Origin: an uncultured Bacteroidia bacterium
GTDB taxonomy: Bacteria > Bacteroidota > Bacteroidia > Bacteroidales > UBA932
Assembly (NCBI GenBank): GCA_902768665.1
Contig: CACXMA010000003.1
Span: forward strand, 86,454-150,453
Direction of reading: 5' to 3'
Length of the DNA stretch: 64,000 nucleotides
This document shows, piece after piece, positions 32,508 through 42,400 of this stretch. Within the stretch, counting starts at the first letter, position 1. Each line of letters begins with the position of its first letter. A program made the position numbers and the translations under genes. Below the pieces are notes generated by a model. The model was not told where the DNA came from, did no database searches, and was given only the letters and a program-made list of their open reading frames with translations.

Positions 32508-34291
32508 ACCTGCTGACCCTTTTCCGCAAGATCCGGCCGTTCGTGCGGCCCTACCGCCTGCTCGTGGCGGTGACGCTCATCCTTACCCTGGTCGGCGCGC
32601 TGATGCAGCAGGTGAACGCCATCGTGCTCGACCGCACGGTGGATGCCATCAACGCCCTCATCGGGACGGACTTCACCTGGAACAGCGCCGCCCGCATCAT
32701 GACGGTCATCTCGATCGTGCTGCTCGGCAAGGAAGTGCTCCTCGCGCTGGTCAACTTCGCCCAGAACTATTTCGGCGAGCGGATGCGCATCTTCGTTTCC
32801 CGCGACCTCTCGCAGTCCGTCATCGAGAAGGTGCTGACCTTCCGGATGGCCTATTTCTCCCGGGACGAAAACGCTACGGGAAAGGTCCAGGCGCGTATCG
32901 ACCAGGGCGTCAGCAGCCTGTCCCGGACGGTCCAGAACTTCTTCATCGACCTGCTGCCGTTGTTTACCAGCGCCCTGCTGGCCCTCATCCTGATGTTCGC
33001 CGCCAACGTCTATGTGGGACTGGTGGCGCTCGCCATCGTTCCGGTCTACTTCTGGATCACCTTCCGGCAGGCGCGCCGGCTCAAGGGATGGCGCCGCGAG
33101 ATGCGCGCGCACCTCGAGACCAAGAGCCAGGGCATCAAGAACATCATCGACTCGATCAACGTCATCAAGTCCTTCAACCGCGAGGGCATCGAGGCCGACA
33201 AGCAGCTGGCCATCCAGAACGCAGTGACCGCCAACCAGATGAAGACCCGGCGCGTGGGCTTCTACTATGGCGGCATCAAGAGTTTCGTCAAGCAGGTCGG
33301 GACGGTGCTGGTCATCATCCTGACGGCCTATCTGGTCCTCATCGAGTATCCGGGCATGACCATCGGTAAGATCATGTACCACGTGATGCTCTTCAGCAAC
33401 GTCATTGCGCCCATCACCCAGCTCCAGCGCATTTTCGACGACGTCAACGACGCGCTGATCTACGCCGAGGGCTTTTTCGACATCCTCGATTCCGACCGGG
33501 AGATCGAGCCCAGCGGCAGTTACCGCCCGGAGCAGATCAAGGGTCGGTTCGAGCTTCGGGACGTGGATTTCACCTATCCCAACGGCAACCAGGCGCTCTT
33601 CGACGTGAACATGACCATCGAGCCCGGCCGCATCACCGCCCTGGTGGGCCTGTCCGGCGCCGGAAAGAGCACAATCGTGAACCTGCTCGACAAATTCTAC
33701 GAGCCGCAGCGGGGTACGATCCTGCTGGACGGGGTGGATCTCCGCGATTACGACACGCACTATCTTCGGGACCATATCGGCCTCGTGCTGCAGAAGAACC
33801 ATATCTTCGACGGGACCATCGAGGAGAACATCCTCTACGGCAAGCCCGGCGCCACCCACGAGGAAGTGGTGGAGGCGGCGAAAAAGTCCTATATCTACGA
33901 CCAGATCATGGCGCTTCCGAAGCAGTTCGCAAACAAGGCCTCGGACCTTTCCGGCGGCCAGCAGCAGCGCATCGCCATCGCCCGCATGTTCCTCAAGAAC
34001 CCGCCCATCATCTTCCTCGACGAGCCCACGGCCTCGCTGGACGCCGTCGCGACGGAGCAGATCAAAAACTCCATCGACGCCATCAAGGAAGGCCGTACGG
34101 TCATCATCATCTCCCACAGCATCTCCCAGATCATCGACAGCGAGATGATCTTCGCCCTGCAGAAGGGCCGCGTGGAGGAATCCGGCACCCCGGATGACAT
34201 CTACAGGAAAGGCGGTGTCTACAAAGACATTCTCGATGCTTCCGCGCGCAGTCTCAACATTGAGAAAATCGCCCGGACCATCGATGTCTAA
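32504..34291 (+). CDS. ABC exporter, MsbA-like half transporter (membrane plus ATPase domains)
   Basis: 595 residues. The N-terminal 320 residues hold six transmembrane helices (LLVAVTLILTLVGALMQQV, TVLVIILTAYLVLIEYPG). The ATPase domain has Walker A GLSGAGKST, signature LSGGQQQR, Walker B IIFLDEPTASLD and H-loop ISHSISQI. Such homodimeric exporters move lipids, peptides or drugs outward. The start ATG is embedded in the kinase stop (ATGA), so translation is coupled. The substrate cannot be read from the sequence. Confidence 0.92.
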   Translation: MNLLTLFRKIRPFVRPYRLLVAVTLILTLVGALMQQVNAIVLDRTVDAINALIGTDFTWNSAARIMTVISIVLLGKEVLLALVNFAQNYFGERMRIFVSRDLSQSVIEKVLTFRMAYFSRDENATGKVQARIDQGVSSLSRTVQNFFIDLLPLFTSALLALILMFAANVYVGLVALAIVPVYFWITFRQARRLKGWRREMRAHLETKSQGIKNIIDSINVIKSFNREGIEADKQLAIQNAVTANQMKTRRVGFYYGGIKSFVKQVGTVLVIILTAYLVLIEYPGMTIGKIMYHVMLFSNVIAPITQLQRIFDDVNDALIYAEGFFDILDSDREIEPSGSYRPEQIKGRFELRDVDFTYPNGNQALFDVNMTIEPGRITALVGLSGAGKSTIVNLLDKFYEPQRGTILLDGVDLRDYDTHYLRDHIGLVLQKNHIFDGTIEENILYGKPGATHEEVVEAAKKSYIYDQIMALPKQFANKASDLSGGQQQRIAIARMFLKNPPIIFLDEPTASLDAVATEQIKNSIDAIKEGRTVIIISHSISQIIDSEMIFALQKGRVEESGTPDDIYRKGGVYKDILDASARSLNIEKIARTIDV

Positions 34292-34306
34292 CGCTGTTTC
34301 AGGGGG

Positions 34307-36154
34307 TTACCACCACTCCGGACGGGAGTAATCGTACTTTTCGCGCTCGGCCGCCCAGTTGTCGTCCTCGGCGACGATCTCGGTGCGGTCGATGTAGAGG
34401 ATGCCCTCGAGGTGGTCGATTTCGTGCTGGAAGATAATGGCCGTGAAGCCGGAAACGGTCTCGGTGCAGGCCTCCAGCGTCTCAGGATTGACATAACTGA
34501 CGGTGACCTCGCTGTGGCGGGCCACCATGCCGCGCATGCCCGGGACCGACAGGCAGCCTTCGGCGCCATGGACGATGGGGCCGGTCAGCGTGTCAATGCG
34601 GATGTTGGCGTAGGCTTCGAAGGGTTCGCCCTCCTTGTCGAGGCGCTGGACGAGGACGAGGCGGCGGTTGAGGCCGACCTGCGGCGCGGCGATGCCGACC
34701 CCTTCCTGTGACGGGGCGGTGACGGTTGCATGCATCTTCCGGATGAGGGTGTCGAGCAGCGGCGAAGCGAGTTCATCTTCCGTAAAATCAATGCTCCTAC
34801 GGCGCAGGATCAGGGAGTCCTGCGGCAGCGTGGTCACGTACATGACGGAATCCGACAGGGTGATGATCTGCCGCTCCCGGCGGGTGAAAAGGAGGTCTTC
34901 ACCGGGGGCGCTGCATACCCATGCATAAGGCTCGCGGACGGGTTTCGGGGCGGCGACCTTGTCGGGGTTGAGCACGAGGCCGTCCTCGAGGAAGAGGGCC
35001 TCGATGGCGCGGACTTCCTGCGTCAGGCGGGCGATTTCCTCGCGGAACTGCTCCTGGCGCTTTTCCGCGGCGAGGATGCGTTCCTGCAGCGGGCCGCGGA
35101 GGCTGTCCGGGGCTGCGGAATACTCGCTGCGGAGGCGGTCGGCGGCCTTGATGCCGAGGGACAGGGAATCACGGCAGGCGCGCACCTGGGCCATCCGGCG
35201 CATGTAGAGTTCGGCATGGTCACGGCCGGCGAAGGGATCATCCTCAACGCTTTCTTCCACAGGTACTTCCAGACGGGCGAGGGCTTCGAGGTCCGCGGGA
35301 TCCGTCATCGGGGTGTAGACCGGGACGGCGTTGAAACTGACGACGCAGACTTCGACGCTGTCGGCGGGGCAGCCGCGGGTCGTGGCGAAAAGGGCTTCGC
35401 TTCGGCCCGGGTCCTGCGCGAAGAGGAAGTCGTCGCCGGGGGAGTTGTAGGGGAAGCCGAGGTTTACCGGGGCGTCCCATCCGCGGCGGCGGGGGTTCCA
35501 GCGGATGCTGTAGAGGTCGTAACCGCCGACGCCGTAGAGGCCGTCGCAGGCGAAGTAGAGCCGCTCTCCGTCGGGGGACAGGACCGGGAAGATGCAGTTG
35601 GCGCCTTCCGGAACGCCGGCTTCGAAGGGTTCGGCGGGACGGATGCGGCCGTCGCTGCGCCTTTCCGCCTTCCAGAGGCGGTAGACGCCGGCCGAATCGG
35701 GAGCGGAGAAATAGATGTCGGGGGATTCTGGGAGCCGGAGGGTCGCCGGGGAGAGCGGGCTTGCCGCGCTGCGGTCGGCCCGGTTCGGTTTGGCGAGCCA
35801 GCTGCTGTCCGGGAAGGGATAATAGCGGAAGAAATCCGTGCGGGCGAAACGCCGCCGGGCGATGATGTCGGGCTGGTCCACGAATTCGGTCATGGCCAGG
35901 CCGTTGCGCGAGAGGAGCATCCGCGCCTCGATGGCCTGCATCGCGAGGGTGTCCGCCGCGGTCATGAGGCTGTCGGGCTTGTCCGTCAGCCGGTACAGCG
36001 CCTCGTCGAAGCAGTCCAGCGCTTCGTCAAAACGGTAGTGGCGGTGGTGTTCCCCGGCGAGAGCGACCAGCGAATCGACCGCCGTGCTTTGGGCACGGAC
36101 GGGAAGGGCCGGAAGGAGGGCCAGCAGCAGGGCAAAGAGCAGCAGGCGTTTCAA
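34307..36154 (-). CDS. Exported fusion: TPR-like/PD40 region plus peptide deformylase domain
   Basis: 615 residues beginning at TTG 36154, directly after an in-frame TAA; no upstream ATG exists in frame. Signal peptide MKRLLLFALLLALLPALPVRA. Residues 30-100 are helical (TPR-like) and 140-290 contain PD40/WD40-like blades (IFPVLSPDGERLYFACDG, PGDDFLFAQDPGRSEALFAT). A coiled coil at about 325-395 leads to a complete peptide deformylase: GVGIAAPQVG (485-494), EGCLSVP (Cys534) and HEIDHLEGILYID (577-589), with all three metal ligands and the catalytic Glu present. Deformylases normally act on nascent chains in the cytoplasm, so an exported version is odd. Convergent with the ABC exporter, 15 nt apart. 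Confidence 0.88.
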   Translation of the reverse strand: MKRLLLFALLLALLPALPVRAQSTAVDSLVALAGEHHRHYRFDEALDCFDEALYRLTDKPDSLMTAADTLAMQAIEARMLLSRNGLAMTEFVDQPDIIARRRFARTDFFRYYPFPDSSWLAKPNRADRSAASPLSPATLRLPESPDIYFSAPDSAGVYRLWKAERRSDGRIRPAEPFEAGVPEGANCIFPVLSPDGERLYFACDGLYGVGGYDLYSIRWNPRRRGWDAPVNLGFPYNSPGDDFLFAQDPGRSEALFATTRGCPADSVEVCVVSFNAVPVYTPMTDPADLEALARLEVPVEESVEDDPFAGRDHAELYMRRMAQVRACRDSLSLGIKAADRLRSEYSAAPDSLRGPLQERILAAEKRQEQFREEIARLTQEVRAIEALFLEDGLVLNPDKVAAPKPVREPYAWVCSAPGEDLLFTRRERQIITLSDSVMYVTTLPQDSLILRRRSIDFTEDELASPLLDTLIRKMHATVTAPSQEGVGIAAPQVGLNRRLVLVQRLDKEGEPFEAYANIRIDTLTGPIVHGAEGCLSVPGMRGMVARHSEVTVSYVNPETLEACTETVSGFTAIIFQHEIDHLEGILYIDRTEIVAEDDNWAAEREKYDYSRPEWW

Positions 36155-36174
36155 TTATCGTGGTTTTAATCGTG

Positions 36175-36182
36175 CAAAAGTA
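36175..36182 (-). promoter_or_regulatory. -7 promoter box TACTTTTG for the deformylase fusion
   Basis: Exact TAnnTTTG match on the minus strand. The predicted start near 36168 leaves a 13-14 nt leader before the TTG at 36154. Confidence 0.6.
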
Positions 36183-36216
36183 AGCATCTGTTTTGGATTT
36201 TAATGAAAAAATGTTG

Positions 36217-36224
36217 TAAATTTG
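36217..36224 (+). promoter_or_regulatory. -7 promoter box TAAATTTG for secDF
   Basis: Exact TAnnTTTG match; gives secDF a leader of about 75 nt. Confidence 0.65.
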
Positions 36225-36305
36225 TACCCTATTTTGCCCTGCCTGCGACGCGCCGGTGGGACAAAGTGTTGAAACTGAACGAGTTAATATTAAAAACAAT
36301 AAAAA

Positions 36306-39300
36306 ATGCAAAGTAAAGGTATCATCAGAGTACTGGCAATTCTTATTGCGATCGCCTGCATCTGGCAGCTTTCCTTCACTTTCGTCGCCCGTCACTATGA
36401 CAAGAAGGCCGAAACGGAAAGCCGCGCGCACGCCGAGCAGTTCTTTGCCGACAATTTCTCCTCTGACCCCGCTGCCGAAAACAAGTTCCTGTTTGTCGAA
36501 GGAAACGAGAAGTACATCCAGGACACCCTCGCCAGCAATTTCAAGAAGCGCTATATCGACTCCCTGAGCAAGCTGGATGTCTATTTCCGCTACACCTACA
36601 AGGATGTCAAGGAAAAGGAAATCAACCTCGGCCTTGACCTCCGCGGCGGTATGAACATCACCCTCCAGCTCCGCATCGAGGACCTGCTCGTGAACCTCGC
36701 CCAGACGAACGCTACGAACGAGTTCTTCACCGCAGCCCTCGCCGCAGCCCAGAAGGACGCTTCCAACAGTTCCGCCTTCATCGAGGCTTTCGACGCCGCC
36801 TGGAAGGCCCAGCGCGCCAAGGAAGGCTGCCCGAGCCTCGGTCAGCTCTTCTCCCTCTCCGATACGGAGGAGGATCCCTGGTCCGAGCGCAGCGACGCCC
36901 AGATCATCAATGTCCTCAGCGAGAAGGCCAAGGCGGCCATCGCTTCCGCCCGCAAGGTGTTCGAGAACCGCGTCAAGCGTCTCGGCGTGACCCAGCCGGA
37001 AATCCGTGAGGTCGGCGAAAGCGGCCGTATCCTCATCGAGCTCCCGGGTGTCAAGGAGCCGGAGCGCGTCAAGAAGATCCTCGGCGGCACCGCCTCCCTC
37101 GAGTTCTGGGAGACCTACAACGGCGCCGACATCCGCCGCGAGTTCGCGGAGGCCGACCGCTTCATCTATGAGAACACGAACGAGGTCCGCGACACCAACA
37201 ACCGCGCCCCGCTTTCCTCCCTGCTGATCACCGAGGGTGCCAGCGGCGCCTGCATTGGTTATGCCGTTGCCGACGATACGCTCCGCATCTCCCGCTATAT
37301 CCGCCAGATCCAGGAAGCCAACGCCGTTGAATGGCCGACCGACTTCCGTGCATACTGGGAGGTCAAGGGCGAGTCCCGCATCGACGCTTCCCGCGACTAC
37401 TTCGGCCTCGTCGCCATCAAGGTCGGCGAAACCGGTGTCGCCCCGCTCGACGGCAGCGCCATCTCCAGCGCCAATATCGACACCCGCAACAACGGTCAGG
37501 TGACCGTCTCCATGGCCATGAACAGCGACGGTACCCGCATCTGGGCTGCCCTCACCGAGCGCAACGCCCCGGGCCGCCGCGCTGACAACGGCACCAGCGG
37601 CCAGATCGCCGTCGTCCTCGACAACCTCGTGTACTCCTACCCGATCGTCAACGAGGCCATCACCGGCGGCCGCAGCGAAATCTCCGGCGACTTCACCATG
37701 ACGGAGGCCCAGGACCTTGTCAACGTCCTCCTTTCCGGTACCCTTCCGGTCGGTGCCCGCATCATCCACAGTGAGGTGGTCGGCCCGTCCCTCGGTCAGG
37801 AATCCATCAACAACGGTCTCCTCTCCTTCGCCATCGCGTTCTGCCTGGTGCTCCTGTATATGATCTTCTTCTATCAGGGTGCCGGTATCATCGCTGACAT
37901 CGCCCTCCTCGTGAACGTGCTCTTCCTCATCGGTACGCTCGTTTCCTTCAACCTCGTCCTGACGCTGCCCGGTATCGCCGGTCTCGTCCTGACCCTCGGT
38001 ATGGCGGTCGATGCCAACGTTATTATATATGAACGTATCAAGGAAGAAATCGCCGCAGGCAAGGGTCTCGGCAAGGCGGTCGCCGACGGTTACCGGAATG
38101 CCTATTCCGCCATCCTCGACGGTCAGATCACGACCCTCCTGACGGGTATCATCCTCTTCCTCCTCGGCGGCAACGGTCCGGTCCGCGGCTTTGCGACGAC
38201 CCTGATGATCGGTATCATCACCTCCATCGTGACGTCCATCTTCATCACCCGCATCATCATCGACGACCGTCTGGTGAAGGGCCGCAAGATCAGCTTCGAG
38301 AACAACCTTACGAAGAACTTTCTCAAGAACACGAAGATCGACTTTGTCGGCAAGCGCAAGTTCTCCTATGTGTTCTCCGGGATCCTGATCGCCCTGGCCA
38401 TCGGTTCCATCGCCATCAAGGGCTTTACCTACGGTGTCGACTTCAAGGGCGGCCGCAACTTCATCGTGAAGTTCGACCAGCCTGTCAAGGCCCAGGAAGT
38501 CCGCAGCGCGGTGACGGCCGAGTTCGAGGGTTCCTCGACCGAGGTCAAGCAGTACGGCGGCGAGACCCAGCTCCGTATCACGACGACCTATGGTCTCGAG
38601 TCACGCGAAGAGGGTATCGACAAGGAAGTCCAGGACAAGCTCTATGAGGCTCTCCTCCCGTTCTACGCCACCCCGATCTCCCAGGAAGACTTCGAGACCG
38701 TTGACGAGAACTCCCCGAACGGTATCGTGACCTCCGAAATGGTGAGCCCGTCCATCGCCAGCGAGACGACGAACAAGGCCCTCTGGGCTGTCGCCCTCGC
38801 CCTCGTGGTGATCTTCACCTACATCGCCATCCGCTTCAAGGGTCTGGCATGGGGTGTCGGCGGTGTCACTTCCCTGGCCCATACCGCCATCATCATCATC
38901 GGCTTCTTCTCGCTGTTCACCGGCATCCTGCCGTTCAACCTCGACGTTGACCAGACGTTTATCGCGGCGATCCTGACCATCATCGGTTACGCCATCAACG
39001 ACAACGTGGTTATCTTCGACCGTATCCGCGAGTACAAGGGTCTCCACCCGAAGGCCGACTTCAAGGAGACTGTCAACACCGCCGTGAACGCAACCCTGAC
39101 CCGTACGGTCAACACCTCCGTCTCCTCCCTCCTCCCGATGCTCACCATCGCGATCTTCGGCGGCGAGGCGATCAGGGGTCTTGCCGTCGCCCTCAGCCTC
39201 GGTATCATCATCGGTACCTATGCGTCCATCATGATCGGTACCCCGATTATGTACGATGTCTACACCGCCCGCGAGAAGCGCAAAGCCGCCAAGAAGGCCG

Positions 39301-39314
39301 CTGCACGCCGCTAA
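36306..39314 (+). CDS. secDF: Protein translocase subunit SecDF (fused)
   Basis: 1002 residues, a natural SecD-SecF fusion as usual in Bacteroidota. The SecD part has the first helix (VLAILIAIACIWQLSFTFV), the conserved LGLDLRGGMNITLQ, the large periplasmic P1 domain and GMAVDANVIIYERIKEE. The SecF part begins near FVGKRKFSYVFSG, with YGVDFKGGRNFIVKF, AIRFKGLAWGVGGVTSLAHT and GYAINDNVVIFDRIRE. Twelve helices are expected. It uses the proton-motive force to complete protein export through SecYEG. Monocistronic between its own promoter and a strong terminator. Confidence 0.97.
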   Translation: MQSKGIIRVLAILIAIACIWQLSFTFVARHYDKKAETESRAHAEQFFADNFSSDPAAENKFLFVEGNEKYIQDTLASNFKKRYIDSLSKLDVYFRYTYKDVKEKEINLGLDLRGGMNITLQLRIEDLLVNLAQTNATNEFFTAALAAAQKDASNSSAFIEAFDAAWKAQRAKEGCPSLGQLFSLSDTEEDPWSERSDAQIINVLSEKAKAAIASARKVFENRVKRLGVTQPEIREVGESGRILIELPGVKEPERVKKILGGTASLEFWETYNGADIRREFAEADRFIYENTNEVRDTNNRAPLSSLLITEGASGACIGYAVADDTLRISRYIRQIQEANAVEWPTDFRAYWEVKGESRIDASRDYFGLVAIKVGETGVAPLDGSAISSANIDTRNNGQVTVSMAMNSDGTRIWAALTERNAPGRRADNGTSGQIAVVLDNLVYSYPIVNEAITGGRSEISGDFTMTEAQDLVNVLLSGTLPVGARIIHSEVVGPSLGQESINNGLLSFAIAFCLVLLYMIFFYQGAGIIADIALLVNVLFLIGTLVSFNLVLTLPGIAGLVLTLGMAVDANVIIYERIKEEIAAGKGLGKAVADGYRNAYSAILDGQITTLLTGIILFLLGGNGPVRGFATTLMIGIITSIVTSIFITRIIIDDRLVKGRKISFENNLTKNFLKNTKIDFVGKRKFSYVFSGILIALAIGSIAIKGFTYGVDFKGGRNFIVKFDQPVKAQEVRSAVTAEFEGSSTEVKQYGGETQLRITTTYGLESREEGIDKEVQDKLYEALLPFYATPISQEDFETVDENSPNGIVTSEMVSPSIASETTNKALWAVALALVVIFTYIAIRFKGLAWGVGGVTSLAHTAIIIIGFFSLFTGILPFNLDVDQTFIAAILTIIGYAINDNVVIFDRIREYKGLHPKADFKETVNTAVNATLTRTVNTSVSSLLPMLTIAIFGGEAIRGLAVALSLGIIIGTYASIMIGTPIMYDVYTAREKRKAAKKAAARR

Positions 39315-39339
39315 TCTCCGCCCGGAAAAAATACTTTGA

Positions 39340-39378
39340 AAAGGTGACCAAGTTCTTTTGGTCACCTTTCTTTTTTTG
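39340..39378 (+). terminator. Intrinsic terminator after secDF
   Basis: 12-bp stem AAAGGTGACCAA / TTGGTCACCTTT with loop GTTCTT, followed by CTTTTTTT, 26 nt after the secDF stop. Confidence 0.9.
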
Positions 39379-39380
39379 CG

Positions 39381-39388
39381 TAACTTTG
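39381..39388 (+). promoter_or_regulatory. -7 promoter box TAACTTTG for dnaE
   Basis: Exact TAnnTTTG match 20 nt before the dnaE ATG, directly after the secDF terminator. Confidence 0.7.
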
Positions 39389-39407
39389 TTACCTAACGCC
39401 CTTGATT

Positions 39408-42400
39408 ATGGCCTTCGTTCACCTGCACGTACATACCCAGTATTCCATCCTGGACGGCCAGTCCGCCATCGAGAACCTGTTTGCCCGGGCGGAAGAGCTC
39501 GGCATGCCCGGCCTGGCCATCACCGACCATGGAAACATGTACGGTATCAAGGAGTTCTACAAGTTCGCCGGCAAGCACCCGGACATCAAGCCCATCGTCG
39601 GCTGCGAGATCTATGTCACGCGCGGGTACGACCACAAGATCAAGGACAGCGCCCACAAGCGGTACTACCACCTCATCCTTCTTGCGAAGAATTACAACGG
39701 CTACAAGAACCTCATGAAGATCGTCTCGACCGGTCACATCGAGGGTATGTACTACGGCAAGCCGAGGGTGAGCCACGAGGTGCTGGAAAAGTACCACGAG
39801 GACCTTATCTGCTGCTCCGCCTGCATGGCCGGCGAGATTCCGCAGAATATCCTCGCCGGGGACCTGGAGGCCGCCTCCAAGGCCATCGAGTGGCACAAGA
39901 GTCTGTTCGGGGAGGATTACTACCTCGAGGTAATGTACCACAAGACGGAGGTCCCGGGCGTCTCGCTCGATGTCTGGGAGGGGCAGCGGCAGTATGTGCC
40001 CGTCCTGTTCGAGCTGGCCGGGAGGCACGGCGTCAAGGTCGTGGCCACGAACGACGTCCACTTCGTCAACAAGGACGACGGCCCGGCCCATGACCGCCTT
40101 ATCTGTCTCAACACCGGCAAGTTCATCGACGAGCCCGACCGCCTGCGCTATACCCAGCAGGAGTACCTCAAGAGCGAGGAGGAGATGGCGGCCCTGTTCC
40201 CGGACCACCCGGAGGCGCTCGCCAACACCCTCGAGATCTGCGACAAGATCGAGCGCTATGAGATCGACCGCGACCACGTCCTTCCGAAATTCGAGCTGCC
40301 GGAGGAGTTCCTCGCGAAGATCGACTACTGGCTGGACAAGTACAAGGACGTCATCGACGAAGGCCGCAACGACGAGCACGGGAACTACCGGGGCGACGAG
40401 TTCTGCCAGTCGGTGGCCTACATGTGCAAGCTCTGCTACGACGGCGCGAAGATCCGCTACGGCGAGACGCTGACGGAAGAGCAGGCCGAGCGCCTCGACT
40501 TCGAGCTGAAGACCATCTCCCGCATGGGCTTCCCGGACTACTTCCTGATCGTCCAGGACTTTATCAACTGGGCGAAGAACCATGGCATTTCCGTCGGTCC
40601 GGGCCGTGGATCCGCCGCGGGCAGCGCCGCCGCCTACTGCTTCGGCATCACGAATCTCGACCCGATCCGCTACGACCTCCTCTTCGAGCGTTTCCTCAAT
40701 CCGGAGCGTATTTCCATGCCGGATATCGACGTGGATTTCGACGATGAGGGCCGCTACCGCGTCATCCAGTACGTCCAGGAAAAGTACGGCGAGGACCATA
40801 TCTCCCACGTCATCACCTTCGGCACCATGGCCGCGAAGCTGGCCATCAAGGACGTCGCCCGTGTGAGCCGCCTGCCGCTCGACGAGTCGAACCGCCTGGC
40901 GAAGCTCGTTCCCGACCGTCCCTTCACCGTCAAGGTGGACGGCGAGGAAAAGGAAATCAAGCCGACGCTGAAAAACTGCGTCAAGTACCTGCCGGAGCTT
41001 ATGCAGGAGTACGAGAACGGCACGCCCGAGGTCAAGGAGGTGCTCCAGTACGCGGTCAAGCTCGAGGGCTGCATCCGCCAGACAGGCATCCATGCTTGCG
41101 CGATGATCATCGGCCGCGGCGATCTCACGGATTACATCCCCATCACGATGGGTACCGACAAGGCCACCGGCCAGGACGTGTGGGTGTCGCAGTACGAAGG
41201 CTCCTACATCGAGGACGTCGGCATGCTGAAGATGGACTTCCTCGGCCTGCGCACCTTATCTATTATAAAGGAATGCCTCGCCCTCGTCAAGAAGCGCTAC
41301 GGGCACGACATCGACATCGAGAAGATCCCCATCGACGATCCCGAGACCTACGAACTCTACTCCCGCGGCGACACCAAGAGCGTGTTCCAGTTCGAATCCC
41401 CGGGCATGAAGGAATGGCTCCAGCGCCTGCACCCGCAGCGTTTCGAGGACCTCATCGCTATGAACGCCCTCTACCGGCCGGGCCCGATGGATTATATCCC
41501 GTCCTTCGTCGCCCGTAAGAGAGGCGAGGAAGAGATCGCCTACGACCTCCCGGTGATGGAGGAATACCTCCAGGAAACCTACGGCGTCACGGTCTACCAG
41601 GAGCAGGTCATGCGCATCTCCCAGAAGGTCGCCGGTTTCTCCAAAGGCAAGGCGGACAAGCTCCGCAAGGCCATGGGCAAGAAGAAAATCGACGTGCTGG
41701 AGGGGCTGCACAACGATTTCATCAAGGGTGCCGTCGAGCGCGGCCATCCGGTCGACACGCTGGAGAAGATCTGGGCCGACTGGCGCAAGTTCGCCTCCTA
41801 CGCCTTCAACAAGTCGCATGCGACCTGCTACGCCTGGGTTTCCTACCAGACGGGCTGGCTGAAGGCCCATTATCCCGCCGAGTTCCAGGCAGCGAACCTC
41901 TCCAACCAGCTCTCCAACATGGACGAGATCAAGGAGATCATGGACGACTGCAAGAAAAGCGGCATCCGCGTGCTGGGCCCCGATATCAACGAGTCCGTCA
42001 ATCACTTCTCCGTCAACGCCAAGGGCGACATCCGCTTCGGTCTCGGCGGCATCAAGGGCTTCGGCTCGAATGTCGTGGACGCCATCATCAAGGAGCGGGA
42101 GGAGCACGGCGACTTCAAGGACGTCTATGATTTCGTCGAGCGCATGGAGGGCGGCGTCAACCGCAAGTCCATCGAGACCCTCGTCCAGGCCGGCGCCTTC
42201 GACAGTTTCGGATACACGCGCGCGCAGTTCTTCCTGCCGTGCCGCAGCGGGAACCTTTTCATCGACGAGCTGGCGAACTATTCCGACTGCTTCCACCACG
42301 ATGCGGTCGATGCCGCGACGTCCCTGTTCGGCGGCATGGAGGAGATGGCCCCGACGCGTCCGGCCATGCCCGATATGGTCGGCGAGGAGGACATCCTCGA

